Shown piece after piece: positions 1-10,689 of a stretch of DNA of 64,000 nucleotides. The first letter of the stretch is position 1. Every line of letters starts with the position of its first letter. The position numbers were made by a program, and so were the translations under genes. The notes under the pieces were generated by a model. It saw only the letters and a program-made list of their open reading frames with translations, made no database searches and had not been told where the DNA came from. Origin of the DNA: Agrypnia vestita (lineage: Eukaryota > Arthropoda > Insecta > Trichoptera > Phryganeidae); assembly GCA_016648135.1 (NCBI GenBank), contig JADDOH010000141.1, forward strand, positions 124,001 to 188,000, written 5' to 3'.

Positions 1-510
1 GATACGCATCGAAAATATATCAGGGGGAGGAGAAAAGGTAAAAAGGGAGGGAGGAAATATAGCTTTTGTTACCTGTCGAGTCCTAAAGAATAAGTTTCCA
101 AATTTTGAGTCCGATCGGTCGAACGGTATAGATCAGAAAGAGGAGAAGGGGTAAAGGAGGAGATGAGAAATGACACCTATGTTACCCGCGGAGTCCTAAA
201 GAATGAGTTTCCAAATTTTGAGTCCGATCGGTCAAACGGTATAGATTTGCATCGAAAATAAGTCCGGGGAGGGGAAGGGGTATGATAAAAGGGGTAAAAT
301 GTCACCTATGTTTCCCACCGAGTCTTAAATAATTCGTTTCCAAATTTTGAGTCCGATTGGTCGAACGGTACAGATTTTCATCGAAAATAAGTCAGGGGGA
401 GGGGAAAGGGTATGAAAATAGGGGGAAATGTCGCCTATATTACCCGCCGGGTCCAAAAGCATAAGTATGCAAAATTTGAATCGAATCGGACAAAAGGTAT
501 GGATTTGTAT
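1..510. repeat. Tandem repeat array, about 113-129 bp period, four units, cut by the window edge
   Basis: The block TTTCCAAATTTTGAGTCCGA recurs near 95, 208 and 337, with a decayed fourth copy near 465. Each unit also has a 'cctatgttacccgccgagtcctaaa'-like segment and a purine-rich, G-rich segment ending in AAGTC(A/C)GGGG. The spacing is about 113, 129 and 128 bp. The array runs off the left edge, so its true size is unknown. No coding frame is convincing. Confidence 0.85.
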
Positions 511-1300
511 AGAGAACAGAAAGAACAGACAGATATTGAGTTTTATAGGTATTTGAAAATATAGAGATTAAGTATACCAAAGATAACTCTATTGCATGAA
601 AACTAAAATAGTGTTTCGGGGTTATAATTTTTTTGATATATTTGTTCATATTTTTTTAAGGAAATGCTTCAAGAGTAAATGGATCTATAATAACAAAATT
701 AATTAAAAGTCTGTTTAGCTATGGGTTTTGCAAAATGGTTTAATAAGTTTACGTTAAATTTTGCAAATCGAGAGCAACTACGAAAATCGTGTACTGGGGC
801 CTCTCAAGGCAAGAGAAAATCTTTAATATTTAAAGAACTTTTGTGCAAATAAAAAAATAGATTTAAAATACAGAGGCGCTTATAAACGTTATCTTAAAAC
901 ATGATGAGATCCACCCCAGAAGACATAGAACACAAAAAAAGTCTTGAAGTATTGAACTGCAACAAATAATAGCTTCGAAAAAATAATGACACGATAGCAA
1001 AGATCGTAGATTCCATCAGCAATGAACAATGTTAAGGTAATATTTTTTAAATGCTCAGTTTCTTTTATCTACACAGATATGCATGTTTTAATTGGGTTTA
1101 TGTGAATTACATATACTTCTGCAGGTTTTGTTTTGACCACTCATTGACATCTAATGCATAGAAGTATTTTGCGACACTATGCAACATCGCTATGAACAGT
1201 AATTATTAGTATAGACTATTTCGGTTACATCGAGCTAAAAACTGAAAAACATTAGTTTTTTTTCTTTTTTCTCCAAGAATCTATCGGTGGCCCAAACAAT
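511..1300. other. AT-rich non-coding stretch
   Basis: I find no open frame, splice pattern, RNA gene or strong repeat here. The sequence is AT-rich intergenic DNA between the tandem array and a piggyBac remnant. Confidence 0.5.
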
Positions 1301-1304
1301 TTAA

Positions 1305-1930
1305 CCCTTCACTGCCCGATTTTTTTTTCTAAATGAAAAAAATATTTTTGGTTTTGTTTTTTGGTGGATTATGGGAAAAATAAAAAAAATTCAAAATGTT
1401 TTATTTTTAACTTTATTTTAAGATTTAAGATAGGTAGATAATATGCTACATCGGGCGTCAACAGTAAAAAAAATACAAAAATGGTGTATATTTTGGAAAC
1501 AATTATTATTCAGACACAAATGAACAACACATTTCGTACATTTTATAAATGTAAAGCCTTTACATTTTGGCATTTTGCATGATTCCATGTATTGTATGAT
1601 GCCATGATTCATTAGTAGTAGCCTACTTCTAACGCCCACTGTAGCACATTTGATACACACCGAATTATCGAAAAGAATATGATACAATCAACTTTCGCGG
1701 TCCGTAAAGTTTATTATCACATATAATAAAGTTAAATGCATAGCACAGTAATTTTTTAAGTATACGAATCTGTTGAAAAATACCCTCTGTGGGTCACTTA
1801 TGGAAGTAAATCACGTAACCCGGTACGTAGACTATAACATGATACATTGGGTACTGAGTGAATTTCTCAAAGGGTTTTTATATACATTTTGTTGGTATGT
1901 AGCAGATCGTCTACAGTGGGCAGTGTAGGG
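1305..1930 (-). mobile_element. piggyBac-type DNA transposon remnant with TIRs and TTAA target site
   Basis: The left end reads TTAA then CCCTTCACTGCCC (TTAA 1301-1304). The right end reads GGGCAGTGTAGGG then TTAA (TTAA 1931-1934). The 13-bp terminal inverted repeats match at 12 of 13 positions, and TTAA on both sides is the hallmark piggyBac target duplication. The only coding relic is the minus-strand transposase tail at 1418-1687. At 626 bp the element is far shorter than an autonomous piggyBac (about 2.5 kb), so it is an internally deleted, non-autonomous copy. Confidence 0.88.
1418..1687 (-). pseudogene. piggyBac transposase C-terminal cysteine-rich remnant
   Basis: The minus-strand frame of 89 codons carries a Cys/His array: CIKC near the start, then CKMPKC, IKCTKC and HLCLNNNCFQNIHH. 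This spacing resembles the C-terminal RING/zinc-ribbon domain that follows the DDD catalytic core in piggyBac-family transposases. The catalytic core itself is missing. The frame is close to the TIR, as expected for the 3' end of the transposase gene. It is a relic, not a host gene. An alternative, a host gene domesticated from piggyBac, is unlikely because the TIRs and TTAA sites are still present. Confidence 0.75.
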
Positions 1931-2260
1931 TTAACAAGATTTCACCAATACACATTCACATCTCAAGGTGTCGCAATGCAAATCAATTTAGGTAAATAAT
2001 ATTTTTTGTGACAAATTTGAATGAATATTCGTTATATAAATTAAATTTTGTTGTAATTCTGTGTATAGTAAATATCGAATCCTTGTTCTGTAGATTGAAA
2101 TCGAGACCCCTAACCACAACATTTTACGTCACTGACTAGTTTCGATGTAGGTAATATGGTAGGTAATATGAACGTAAGAGTATTGCAGAATATTAGATAT
2201 ATACTTCTGCTTCGATAATTCTCACCAAATTCTAAATAAAATTTGTGATATTATTATAAA

Positions 2261-2585
2261 TCAAGATATATTACAGATGTCTCACAGGGACGAAACTAAT
2301 TTATATGTGAAAAAAGGTATAGATGATCTTTGGGTATTTACAGGGCTTAATACCTGTCATTGGCTAGCTTAAGTGATCATTTTTCACAATATAACGTTTC
2401 CATATCGACCACCAAATTTGGAAAGTTATATTTGTATTTATGGCATTTATGTACCTTCCTTCCATTTATTCAATAAAACTACGCTGTAGCCATTTACGGT
2501 TGAAATTTTTCATTCCTAGACTAGACATATTTTAACTAGAGTAAAATAGCTTTCGTCTCTGTGAGACATCTATAATATATCTTGA
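2261..2585. mobile_element. Foldback (MITE-like) element, family F copy 1
   Basis: The ends are inverted repeats of about 35 bp with two mismatches. The left end runs from TCAAGATATATTACAGATGT through GTCTCACAGGGACGAAA, and the right end at 2551-2585 is its reverse complement. The inner left half carries the family block 'ggctagcttaagtgatca...cacaatataacg', found in all other copies. There is no coding potential. This is the cleanest copy for defining the ends. Confidence 0.8.
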
Positions 2586-2837
2586 TTGATGAGGATTCCT
2601 TCTGGGGACGAAAATCCAGTGGGTAATTGTGTTATTGAAATAAAATTTGAACATAGTGAGGATTTTTATTTAAATTTATCGGAATAAATATTTTATATTA
2701 AATTTGGTATGTAATGTATTTAATATCTGGATAATAATACTCAACACCAGATTTACATAAGTGATCTCAGTTCTAGCATGTTTCTACTTGCTTCGAAATC
2801 TAAATTAATCAACTACTTAAAATAAACATACACGAGT

Positions 2838-3415
2838 ATTTCGGTATTCAGAATATTTTGAGTTTGACCAAATTTTTCAGAACACAGTACTGGATTTTGT
2901 CCGAGGGACATCATTAGTCAAGATATGTTACAGATGTCTCATAGAGGCGAAATTTTATTTATGAGAAAGTAAATATGGATGTCTGTGGGTGTTCATAGGG
3001 CTTACGATCTACCATACGGCTGGCTTAAGTGATCACTTTACACAATGTAACGTTCAGCATTTCCACACATGATAGAATACCACATATATAAAAATTTTGT
3101 AAGTTGTGTATACTTGTATATTTAAGTTTTTTAAACCATTTCCTATGGTGTTGTAACTGAATCCAAAGCTTTTTCATTCCTCCCTAATTAAACACAGATT
3201 TCACTAATGTATCTATTTTTGCAATTTTCAAAGCAATATCCTTTATGTGCGTACCGAGATTCTTCTGAATTAGTAGCATTACTCTAGAATACGCCTGAAA
3301 CATTATTTCAATTTTTTAAACCCCTTTTTAGACCGCTTTTTTATATTACAACCAAAGACTTCCATACTTACTTTCCCATTAAAAAAAAAAATTCTTCTCT
3401 ATGGGACATTGTACT
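2838..3415. mobile_element. Foldback element, family F copy 2, decayed
   Basis: The left part has an outer module (TCAGAATATTTTGAGTTTG then TTTTTCAGAACA) shared with copies at 25300 and 42685. It is followed by the TIR core (cagatgtctcatagaggcg) and the internal 'ggcttaagtgatcactttac' block. The right half, around 3340-3415, is degenerate ('caaagacttccatacttactttccc', then 'ttctctatgggacat'). Confidence 0.65.
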
Positions 3416-4685
3416 ATTTATTATTATTATTATATTTTTTGATAGTTAAAATACATGTATAATGAATGTAATTTATTTTCAAATCCACTTGATCGTGTTT
3501 GTACTCATATGTCAATACGAATATGCAACAGCATAGCAATTGTACAAATAATATGAAAAAAAGGAAATGTTTATATTAATCCTTGCTTTATTTTGTTTTG
3601 CGCGAGGCGAAACGTCAAAACAAAAGGAAATCAAAGCTGATTGAAAAAGCATGTAATTCTATTCTTAAAAAATATAATGAAATTCTACAAACAATTGACA
3701 GAAACATTGAACCTCACATTTTTTTACCTTTGTGAGTTTTTATTCGACAATTACTTTGGCTGTACTCAAAAACATATTTTACTACCATTCTATTATATTG
3801 AAATGTCGACATTTTTATTGTTGCATTCGCGTTTTTCTACGTCCGAAGCAATCAACCTATTTCTTCATGCCACCACGGCCACCATTTGTGAATGTATTAT
3901 TATAATCATTTAACATATCAACTAGAAATGTTCTCATTCATTGGAATAATCTCAATTCCAAGCTTTCACCACAAAACCACTCACAGAGAAGGAATACGGC
4001 TCAGAGATATCGAATGTTATTTGCGTTATATTGACAAGACGGAATGCTCTGGTTTGGCTTAACTTCAGAATAATAATTAGTTAACTATTCATTTTACAAT
4101 AGGTACTTCATGGACTGGATATATAACGATTTAAATAAGTCATTTAATGACAACGGCAACTTCTTAAACCGATCACGGAAGTACTTTCTAAGATACTTAA
4201 CATCTGTAGGCTGCGTTCAGCTACAACATAATACGTAGGCTTTATATATACTTATGTTTATCTTTCTAGATCAAGTTTAAACGGGAAGAAAGTGTGTACC
4301 GATATGGTTCGAGGGTATTTAAAATAATAATAATTATCATAAATAAATATCACAATAGAAAACACAATTTTAATAAAAATTAAATGGAGTTTTATATTTA
4401 TGTTTTTTCATATATCTAACAGTCCTCATTGTTAAAGAGATATAATATGAAAATCTGAATATCTTACGGAATATTGAACCGAGTTCAAATAAAAAAAATT
4501 GATTAGCTCTTAAGTCAAAACTACGAATATCAGCTGAGTGAGAAATCACTAGTGGAAAACACTTTAACAAAATAATAATTTCTTTAATAACAATTATTCA
4601 AATAATGGAAATAAATATGCGTTTTAAAATCTCCTTGTCTCATTAAAAGAATGGTAACATATACCTACTCACGGCAAAACCATTT
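3416..4685. other. AT-rich non-coding stretch
   Basis: Apart from a short ATT microsatellite near 3419-3437, I find no supportable gene, repeat or RNA. The short open frames (such as 3641-3913) have no recognisable domain and AT-driven composition. Confidence 0.5.
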
Positions 4686-4687
4686 TT

Positions 4688-4965
4688 TTGGTTAACTTAT
4701 TGAAGTGTGCCATATGGTAAACCTATTAAAGTGTGCCGTTTCCTGGAAAACCCTATTGAAGTATCATTAACAGCACAATATGACTCAATTTTGGTAAACC
4801 TATTAGAGTGTGCCGTACGGTTGACCTATTATAGTGTGCCATTGTTTGGTAAACCTATTGAAGTGTGCTGTTTTTTGGTAAACCTATTGAAGGTAAACCT
4901 ATTTATTAAAAACACAATATGACTCCTTGATAAACCTATTGAAGGGTGCCATTTAGTGCAACAGA
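4688..4965 (+). repeat. Degenerate tandem array of a GGTAAACCTATTGAAGTGTGCC unit
   Basis: About nine or ten copies of a core like GGTAAACCTATTGAAGTGTG follow each other with variable spacing of roughly 28-33 bp, and one pair is nearly back-to-back around 4875-4905. A second motif, aacacaatatgactc, is inserted twice (near 4770 and 4910), which suggests a higher-order unit. Frames through it are repeat artefacts. Confidence 0.85.
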
Positions 4966-5154
4966 AAGTACACAGTTGTGTATTCCTTTATAATAACTGT
5001 TATGGAATCGAGGTCCTTTTAGAAAATGTTTTTATGACTTGCGAAATCATCCAAATTTAAATCATTTACGCAAACTGAATTCAAATCAAATTAATATAAT
5101 CTTAATAATTTATATAAAATAACTTTGTGAACACCACTTTTTTTTGAAAAAAAA

Positions 5155-5198
5155 AAATCAACATGTTTCGAAGCCAATGGCTTCTTCGTCAGGAATAA
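5155..5198 (-). ncRNA. Hammerhead-ribozyme-like motif, core intact
   Basis: On the minus strand the order is CTGACGA (5186-5192), one extra A, helix II GAAGCC-ATT-GGCTTC, GAAA (5166-5169), then the palindrome ACATGT (5161-5166) and T at the expected cleavage position. Helix I to the 5' flank begins G-C, A-U but is then imperfect. All bases of the CUGANGA and GAA(A) core are present. An AGTGGTG-type block follows at 5131-5140. Fit to a type I hammerhead is visual; no folding was run. Confidence 0.6.
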
Positions 5199-5199
5199 T

Positions 5200-5790
5200 A
5201 TAATCCATGTCATGACATCCATATTATAATATATAACATAATAGCTACATACAAAATTAGTGGTAGAAGTATGAATAACAGGCTCGTGTATAGCAACAAA
5301 ATAATGAGAAGTAGCAAAGAGTCGCACTAAACTTGGGAAGTGATCGATCGACATAATGCCTTTGTGTTTATCATGACTTAACAAACATTACGTAACATGA
5401 CACGTTACATGTCGTGACGCAATTGTTTTTCTTTTCGTAGAAAGTCTCGGAACTGGCATTTGCGCAAAAGTGAAAATTGTTCGACGTGATCCAGTTACCC
5501 GCATTCAACACAATATCCAATAGAGCCTTAATTAAACCGTACAATTTCTAATTACATTACACGACAGTTAAAGATATTTGACACCTGAAAAAATTAAAAA
5601 CAATTCCAAATAATTTGTTTAACCATGTAAATATTTATGTACAAACGCCAACCAGGTGTGTAATTTTTCTAAATCAGAAAAAATGTTTTATTTTATATTA
5701 CTCGAGATTATGTGCAATGTGTAGGTAATTATTACATTATAAAATGTGTTACATTACTTATGTATTTACATCTTTTTACGAGATACTCTA
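5200..5790. other. AT-rich non-coding stretch
   Basis: I see nothing supportable. The minus-strand open frame at 5091-5384 overlaps the hammerhead-like repeat and has no domain. Confidence 0.4.
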
Positions 5791-5794
5791 ACTG

Positions 5795-5940
5795 GAGAAT
5801 GGAGGAAGTTAAAAAAACCTTGGCAGATTAGGAACAGCCGCAGACATATTGAGAAAAGTGAAAGAAAGGAGGCTGCAGTATGTGGGACAAGTATCCGGAG
5901 CAGATTCCCGTAGTAGAGTAGGAGCCAGCGACCGCCAGAC
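5795..5940 (+). pseudogene. LINE reverse-transcriptase C-terminal fragment
   Basis: A broken frame reads like the end of non-LTR ORF2 (AADILRKVKERRLQYVGQV), which matches the 'R..L.W.GHV' region downstream of the RT domain. It stops at the left arm of the foldback at 5936. It is short, so family assignment is not possible. Confidence 0.45.
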
Positions 5941-6411
5941 TTACGTTATAGTATTGAATCTGAAGTATTTTCTGTAATTCTACACTAAAATAGGTAAGAA
6001 GGTTTGGATATTATGACATTTGAGTTCGGGGGATTTCGACGGATAAGTGTAAATATTTTTATTTTTTTTTAAAATAGAGATGCGAACACGGAATTCGTGT
6101 CACATCAATATTCTTACTATTTTAAATTAAGCTAAACGCTGTGCTATGAAAATAGGACTAACTTGCTTGTCTGGAGTGAGATTCGAACCTGCGATCTTTG
6201 GATCACGAGGCGAGAGTCCTAACCACAAGACCAACAAGCTACTCTTGTTGCGGAGATAGCTTTTATTTTAACGTTTAACTTACACATTTCTTTACCAGTT
6301 ATTTGTCAAAATCCCCCGAACTCAAATTTCATAATATCCAAACCTTCTTACCCCATATTGGGTACATCTAAAGAAAATATTTCAGATTTGATACTACAGC
6401 TAAGTCTGGCT
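5936..6411. mobile_element. Long inverted-repeat (foldback) element interrupted by a SINE
   Basis: The left arm (about 5936-6052) and the right arm (about 6280-6411) are reverse complements over about 115 bp with scattered mismatches. The best-matched segment is GGTAAGAAGGTTTGGATATT followed by ATTTGAGTTCGGGGGATTT. The central space is occupied by a minus-strand tRNA-derived SINE (6061-6251), so this is a nested insertion. Confidence 0.82.
6061..6251 (-). mobile_element. tRNA-derived SINE, family S copy 1
   Basis: On the minus strand the head is tRNA-like: TAGCTTGTTGGTCTTGTGG (box A region) and GGTTCGAATCT (box B). It is followed by a body containing AAGCAAGTTAGTCCTATTTT, then AATATTGATGTGACACG, then GTTCGCATCTCTATTTT, and a poly-A tail (poly-T on + at 6061-6074). 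The size is about 190 bp. Matching copies lie at 34291, 48911, 50869 and 58560, which shows it is a dispersed family transcribed by RNA polymerase III. Confidence 0.85.
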
Positions 6412-6715
6412 TATACTATAACTATGTCAGGTTTGATAATATAACTAAGTCTGGCTTATATTATAACTATAATATAACTAAGGCTGGCTCTTAGTCTATA
6501 ACACGCACAACGCCCTTACATATCAGCCAACAGGATCAACACTAAGAGGAAGAGCAGGACAGACACATGCAAATGTCAGAGCAGACCTGCAGGAGATAGG
6601 CGATTGCCCAGCAGACTAGACCATAAAGGAAAAGATCGATGGCGCTGTATTATGACTTCGATCGTGGACATACTACCGCTTCGATATAGACCGCTAAAGA
6701 AGAAGAAGAAAAGAT
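6412..6715 (+). other. Short tandem duplication followed by a LINE tail fragment
   Basis: Between about 6410 and 6490 the phrase 'aactaagtctggcttatattataactat' is repeated three times with variation. From about 6530 to 6715 the sequence reads like a decayed non-LTR ORF2 end and finishes in an AAGAAGAAGAAGAAA simple repeat, a common LINE 3' tail. Confidence in the LINE part is low. Confidence 0.4.
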
Positions 6716-7185
6716 TGGTGTACCATGCCTATCTACACATATATTTATTTTATGAAAAGTATTATTTTATTGCGTACTATATATAATATTGATAGTGGTC
6801 GGTAGAACATTTACTCTTACGTAACATACGTTACACCCTGACCCCTAAACCACTCTGCTTGCTCATGAACTCTTTTGAATTACTTCGACTGGGTCAAAAC
6901 CATTTGGCGCTACCTGTTGCAATCGCCTCGGGCGCCTCACCGGCAATGTGTGATCTAACGTGCTGGCATGTAACACATGTGAATCGTAGCTAAATACTTT
7001 AGTATATTATAAAAGTTATTTTTATTTACGTTTATAAAAATACATTACTGAAAATTAAAAAATAAATGTTTTTTCAAATATTGATCATTCGGGTCAGCGC
7101 ATACAATCAAAAAAGCTGTGCATTAGTATAGATTCTGAGAAACAAATATTAACTAAATAATCCTTATCTTAAGAAAAAGTTGATT

Positions 7186-7315
7186 TAAAATTCTAGCCGT
7201 AATTCTTCTTACGGCTAGAAGTTTTATTTCTGACGTTTCCATTTAACGTGACGTATCTGTTTTTTTTCGATTTAAAATTCTAGCCGTAATTCGTATACGG
7301 CTAGAAGTTTTATTT
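7186..7315. repeat. Duplicated stem-loop TTCTAGCCGTAA...TTACGGCTAGAA
   Basis: Two similar hairpins sit 87 bp apart. Arms are TTCTAGCCGTAA (7191-7202) with TTACGGCTAGAA (7209-7220), and TTCTAGCCGTA (7278-7288) with TACGGCTAGAA (7296-7306). Each is preceded by GATTTAAAA and followed by GTTTTATTTC(T/C)GAC. The duplicated context shows a direct repeat of about 50 bp carrying the hairpin. Function unknown. Confidence 0.85.
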
Positions 7316-8120
7316 CCGACTTTTCTGTGCTTAACTTCATGTCAATTCTTCATTTATTTCGCCAACCAATTTGTTCCACAGATAAAGTCAAGTCGAGAAA
7401 AAAACCGTGTACTTTTAATGCTGCGAGTTTTGTGCAGTAGCGTCCTTCTTCGAAAGGTCATATGCCAGGCGCACGTCATGCAGAAATGATATTTTTTACA
7501 AATTCCACCCAAAACTTTCGGTGTAAATTTTATGTCATTTCTATGGTAAATGTAAATAAGAATACGACAAATACGATGTTATATCATAATGATATCATAA
7601 AATATTTGATTTAATTTTGCGAAAAGAAACGTATGTCTGAAATTAGTATTGTTCCCGATTTACTTATATATAAATCGTCTTCGAAATATATTGAAATTTT
7701 TCGCCGTATTAGGTATGGGTACCTATATACAATATTTATTTATTTAGGAAATATTGTTTACAATACTTCTTTTATAGTGCAGTTATTTTTGTGGATTGAA
7801 GCTACTAAAAATAGTTCATTATATATAGTTAAAAAAAATTAAAAATGTATACACCCTTATAGTTATATTTTTTTAATAAAGTTGTATAGTCGGTCACAGC
7901 ATAACCTAAGTTTATACCCACTGCACGCCACTGCGGGTTACTCATGGAAAATAACTGAAGAAAGGTCGTTTGATCCTACTGAAAATACTACCCCTTGATA
8001 AAAATTTATCCCTTAATTGGATCTGAGGAGGGATACTTCTCTATGTTCACTCAATCACAGATCGTGAAAATGTATTTTATAAAATAATAATATTTTTATT
8101 AAAATAATTTCTGAAGATAT
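7316..8120. other. AT-rich non-coding stretch
   Basis: No gene, RNA or clear repeat is supportable. The open frame at 7633-7842 shows no recognisable domain. Confidence 0.4.
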
Positions 8121-8121
8121 A

Positions 8122-9218
8122 TTGGGTTTTTAACTATGAAATTGCGTTTTCTTATACTGGCTAGGTTGAAAATTAATATCTTTCTTTCGACTGGGAATTC
8201 CAGATTCAATTCAATGTCATATTAAAGCTACAGCATTTTGTTTTCTTACCATAAGTTTTTTCTTTGATGTCGAGAAAATGAAAATTTGCATGATTTTCGA
8301 ATATGAGTTCTATCGTGGCACTAATGATGCATACAATATCAACGACGTGAATGGACCAGGTACTGCAAATTAACGAACGGCTCATTTTTTGTTTGATTGC
8401 CTCCGTTCTGGAAATTTCGACCTCAATAACGAGCCTTGTGGACGACCGGAGACTGCAGTTGATAATTAAAAACTGAAAGCTTTAGTGGAAGCGGATTCAT
8501 CTCAAATTCCGTCAGAAATAAAAGCAGCTTTCAAAGCAACTGACAAAACGATAGTGATTAATTTGCGACAAATCGCGAAAAAAAGAAGTTGGCAAAGTGG
8601 GTACCGTACGAAGTTACTGAAGGACAACAGTAATAGTAAAGTAAAGTGAGGAGATTCTGAATCGGATTGTAACTTGTAATGAGATGTGGATCCTGCATAC
8701 AAATTTGCTTCTTTTTGAGATCTGGCAAAACAATTACTGCAGAGGTATACTTCCAAGAGTTGAAGACGATGATGGACAAGCTCGAATCAAATAACCGAGA
8801 TTCGTAAATTGCTCTAGTCCACTACTACTCCACAACACTCGTCCACATAATGCATAATGGACAGTCCTAAATTTACAGGAGCTTTGACTAGAAATTCTCT
8901 GTCATCTATCTTGCTCGCAAGACCTCGCACCTACAGATAGGCATTTTTTGGAATTTGGATACCTTTTTATAAGAGATAAATTTCAACTCCACGGTTGAGT
9001 GTGGTGAAAAATGCTTTTAAAGACTTCATCGGTTCCCGTACCTAGGATTTTCATTGCAAAGTCATTCATGACGTTCCATTAAAATGGCAATAATAGAATC
9101 GACAATAATGGCCAATACTTCGATTAATTAAATAAATAGGTACATGCTTTTCATAAAAAAAAAATTGTTTGAATTTTTCTAGGTATATAAAACGGTTATT
9201 TCATAGGTAAGGACCTAA
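8122..9218 (+). mobile_element. Full-length mariner (irritans-like) transposon, inactivated
   Basis: The left TIR TTGGGTTTTTAACTATGAAA begins at 8122. The right end carries the reverse complement of TTAGGTCCTTACCTATGAAA, ending at 9218. Both are flanked by TA (8120-8121 and 9219-9220), the mariner target duplication. The 1,097-bp length is close to the usual 1.3 kb. The TTAGGT(CC) start and the transposase relic inside place it with irritans-type mariners. Confidence 0.85.
8278..9125 (+). pseudogene. Mariner transposase pseudogene
   Basis: Pieces of a mariner transposase are readable in order. There is the N-terminal helix-turn-helix region with NDVNGPGTAN and SGNFDLNNEPCGRPETAVDN; then LKALVEADSSQ; then RIVTCNEMWILH, the first catalytic block, where the usual D of TCDEKW is N; then LLHNTRPHNA for the second block (normally HDNARPH); and VKNAFKDFIGSRT near the C-terminus. 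In-frame stops occur (after GPGTAN, after AVDN and later) along with several frameshifts. With the first two catalytic acidic residues replaced and the frame broken, it cannot make active enzyme. It is an old copy, not a host gene. Confidence 0.88.
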
Positions 9219-9220
9219 TA

Positions 9221-9690
9221 ATATGGATTCGAATGCAACGGATTTTTTGTATTTGTTATAATAAGAAGTTTTCTAAAAAATATTAAAATAGAATAATTTT
9301 AAAAGAAACAATAAAAAGTGTTGTTTTATAATTAAAATTATTACAACTCATAATGAAGTTTTATCATTTAGTAATAAACACGTTTTCCGCGTTTAATAGT
9401 AACGTCACAAATTAAACGCATTTTACTATATTCTATTTTATGTGGAGTACGTCACACAAAAAGATGACTACTGAATATATATTTTTATTTAATAAATTTC
9501 CAATTTTTTTTGTTTAATCAAAAATTTTCTCTAGTTTATTAATATTAAAGGAAATATTTGCGCTTTGTGTAACAATGAGTAAATTTAATTAATGCAGGAG
9601 ACTTTAAGTATTTTTCTGAATGTCAGTTTTAACAATAGTTATTACGTGCATAATTTGTGATAATTTTTCAAAATTGATTTATATAGTAGG
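9221..9690. other. AT-rich non-coding stretch
   Basis: I see no gene or clear repeat between the mariner copy and a LINE scrap. Confidence 0.4.
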
Positions 9691-9850
9691 TCTTAGTACG
9701 CGTAAGCGTAGAGCCATGTGAAGAGGATGACCAAACAGCAATCATAGAAATCATTACTAAACACGAAACCAACAGAGGGATGGAAGAACAAGACTAAAAT
9801 GTGACGATAATATGGTCACGGGATTGAAACACTGGAAATTAATTAGGTAT
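9690..9850 (+). pseudogene. LINE ORF2 C-terminal scrap
   Basis: A broken frame ends in GRTRLKCDDNMVTGLKHWK, which resembles the 'GRP+..W.DD+......W' region after the RT domain of non-LTR elements. It is very short and decayed. Confidence 0.35.
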
Positions 9851-10084
9851 AATTTATTTTGATAATAAATTATTAAATTAATTTACTGGCCATGAATTTA
9901 ATCGGAGCACCGTCCATCAATTCAAACTGAATTTCTAAATTCGCACTGGTTATCACATCTGAATAACTTGTCAACTGATGCACTTTGCTTTAATCGCTCA
10001 GGCTCAGGTTATCGCTGGTCTATTGTTATTGATTCGTTGTCGTTGTCGCTTTGTCTGTGACTTTTGCCTAACATCAAGACAAAC

Positions 10085-10640
10085 TTATTCATGAAGAACA
10101 GAGATATGAGCATAGACACAAAAGGAAATTCTTCGATACCTGCATTCTCCCTGTCCTAACTTACGGCTGTCAAACCTGGGCGATCACTAAAGCCCACGAA
10201 AGAAAACTAGAATCTTGCCAAAATGCTATGGAGAGAAGTATGTTGGAGAAAAAAATCAATAGAATCAGATAGAATAAGGAATTCAATAATTAAAGAACAT
10301 ACAGAAGAAGAATGTTAATGTATCCATCAGAAGGCTTAGGTAAACGGAAATGGACCGGACATACAATCAGGGGAAGCGAGAAATAGTTAAAAATAATAAT
10401 TTATTGGTTCACAAGAGACAAGAAAATGAAACGAGGCAGGCCTCCTAGAAGATGGGTGGATGAGATCAAAGCTACAGCAGGTGGCGCGTGGACCAGAATA
10501 GCAAAAGATAGGGAGGAATAGAGGAAATTGGAGGAGTCCTTTGCCAAAAGGCATGCAGACGGAACTGCCATGGTGTGACAGTCTAACTGATCACATACAT
10601 GTTGATGTCTGAATAAGAGCTATTATTATTATTATATTTA
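10085..10640 (+). pseudogene. Non-LTR retrotransposon (LINE) ORF2 C-terminal remnant
   Basis: One frame gives, with stops, TCILPVLTYGCQTWAITKAH, then LESCQNAMERSML, then KRKWTGHTIRG, then MKRGRPPRRWVDEIKATAGG followed by AWTRIAKDREE and LEESFAKRHADGTAMV. This is the characteristic end of RT/endonuclease ORF2 in RTE-type and related LINEs. An ATT simple repeat at 10620-10637 forms the 3' tail, which is typical of this class. Several in-frame stops and an AT-rich insertion near 10385-10405 show it is dead. The 5' part is absent, consistent with 5' truncation on insertion. Confidence 0.8.
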
Positions 10641-10689
10641 TGTAATATACACAGTGATGCCGCTAGAACAGCGATGCATCCGCGACACA

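Noticed and set aside
3641..3913. 90-codon frame starting MKKHVILFLKNI
   Set aside because: Composition follows AT-rich background; no family resemblance.
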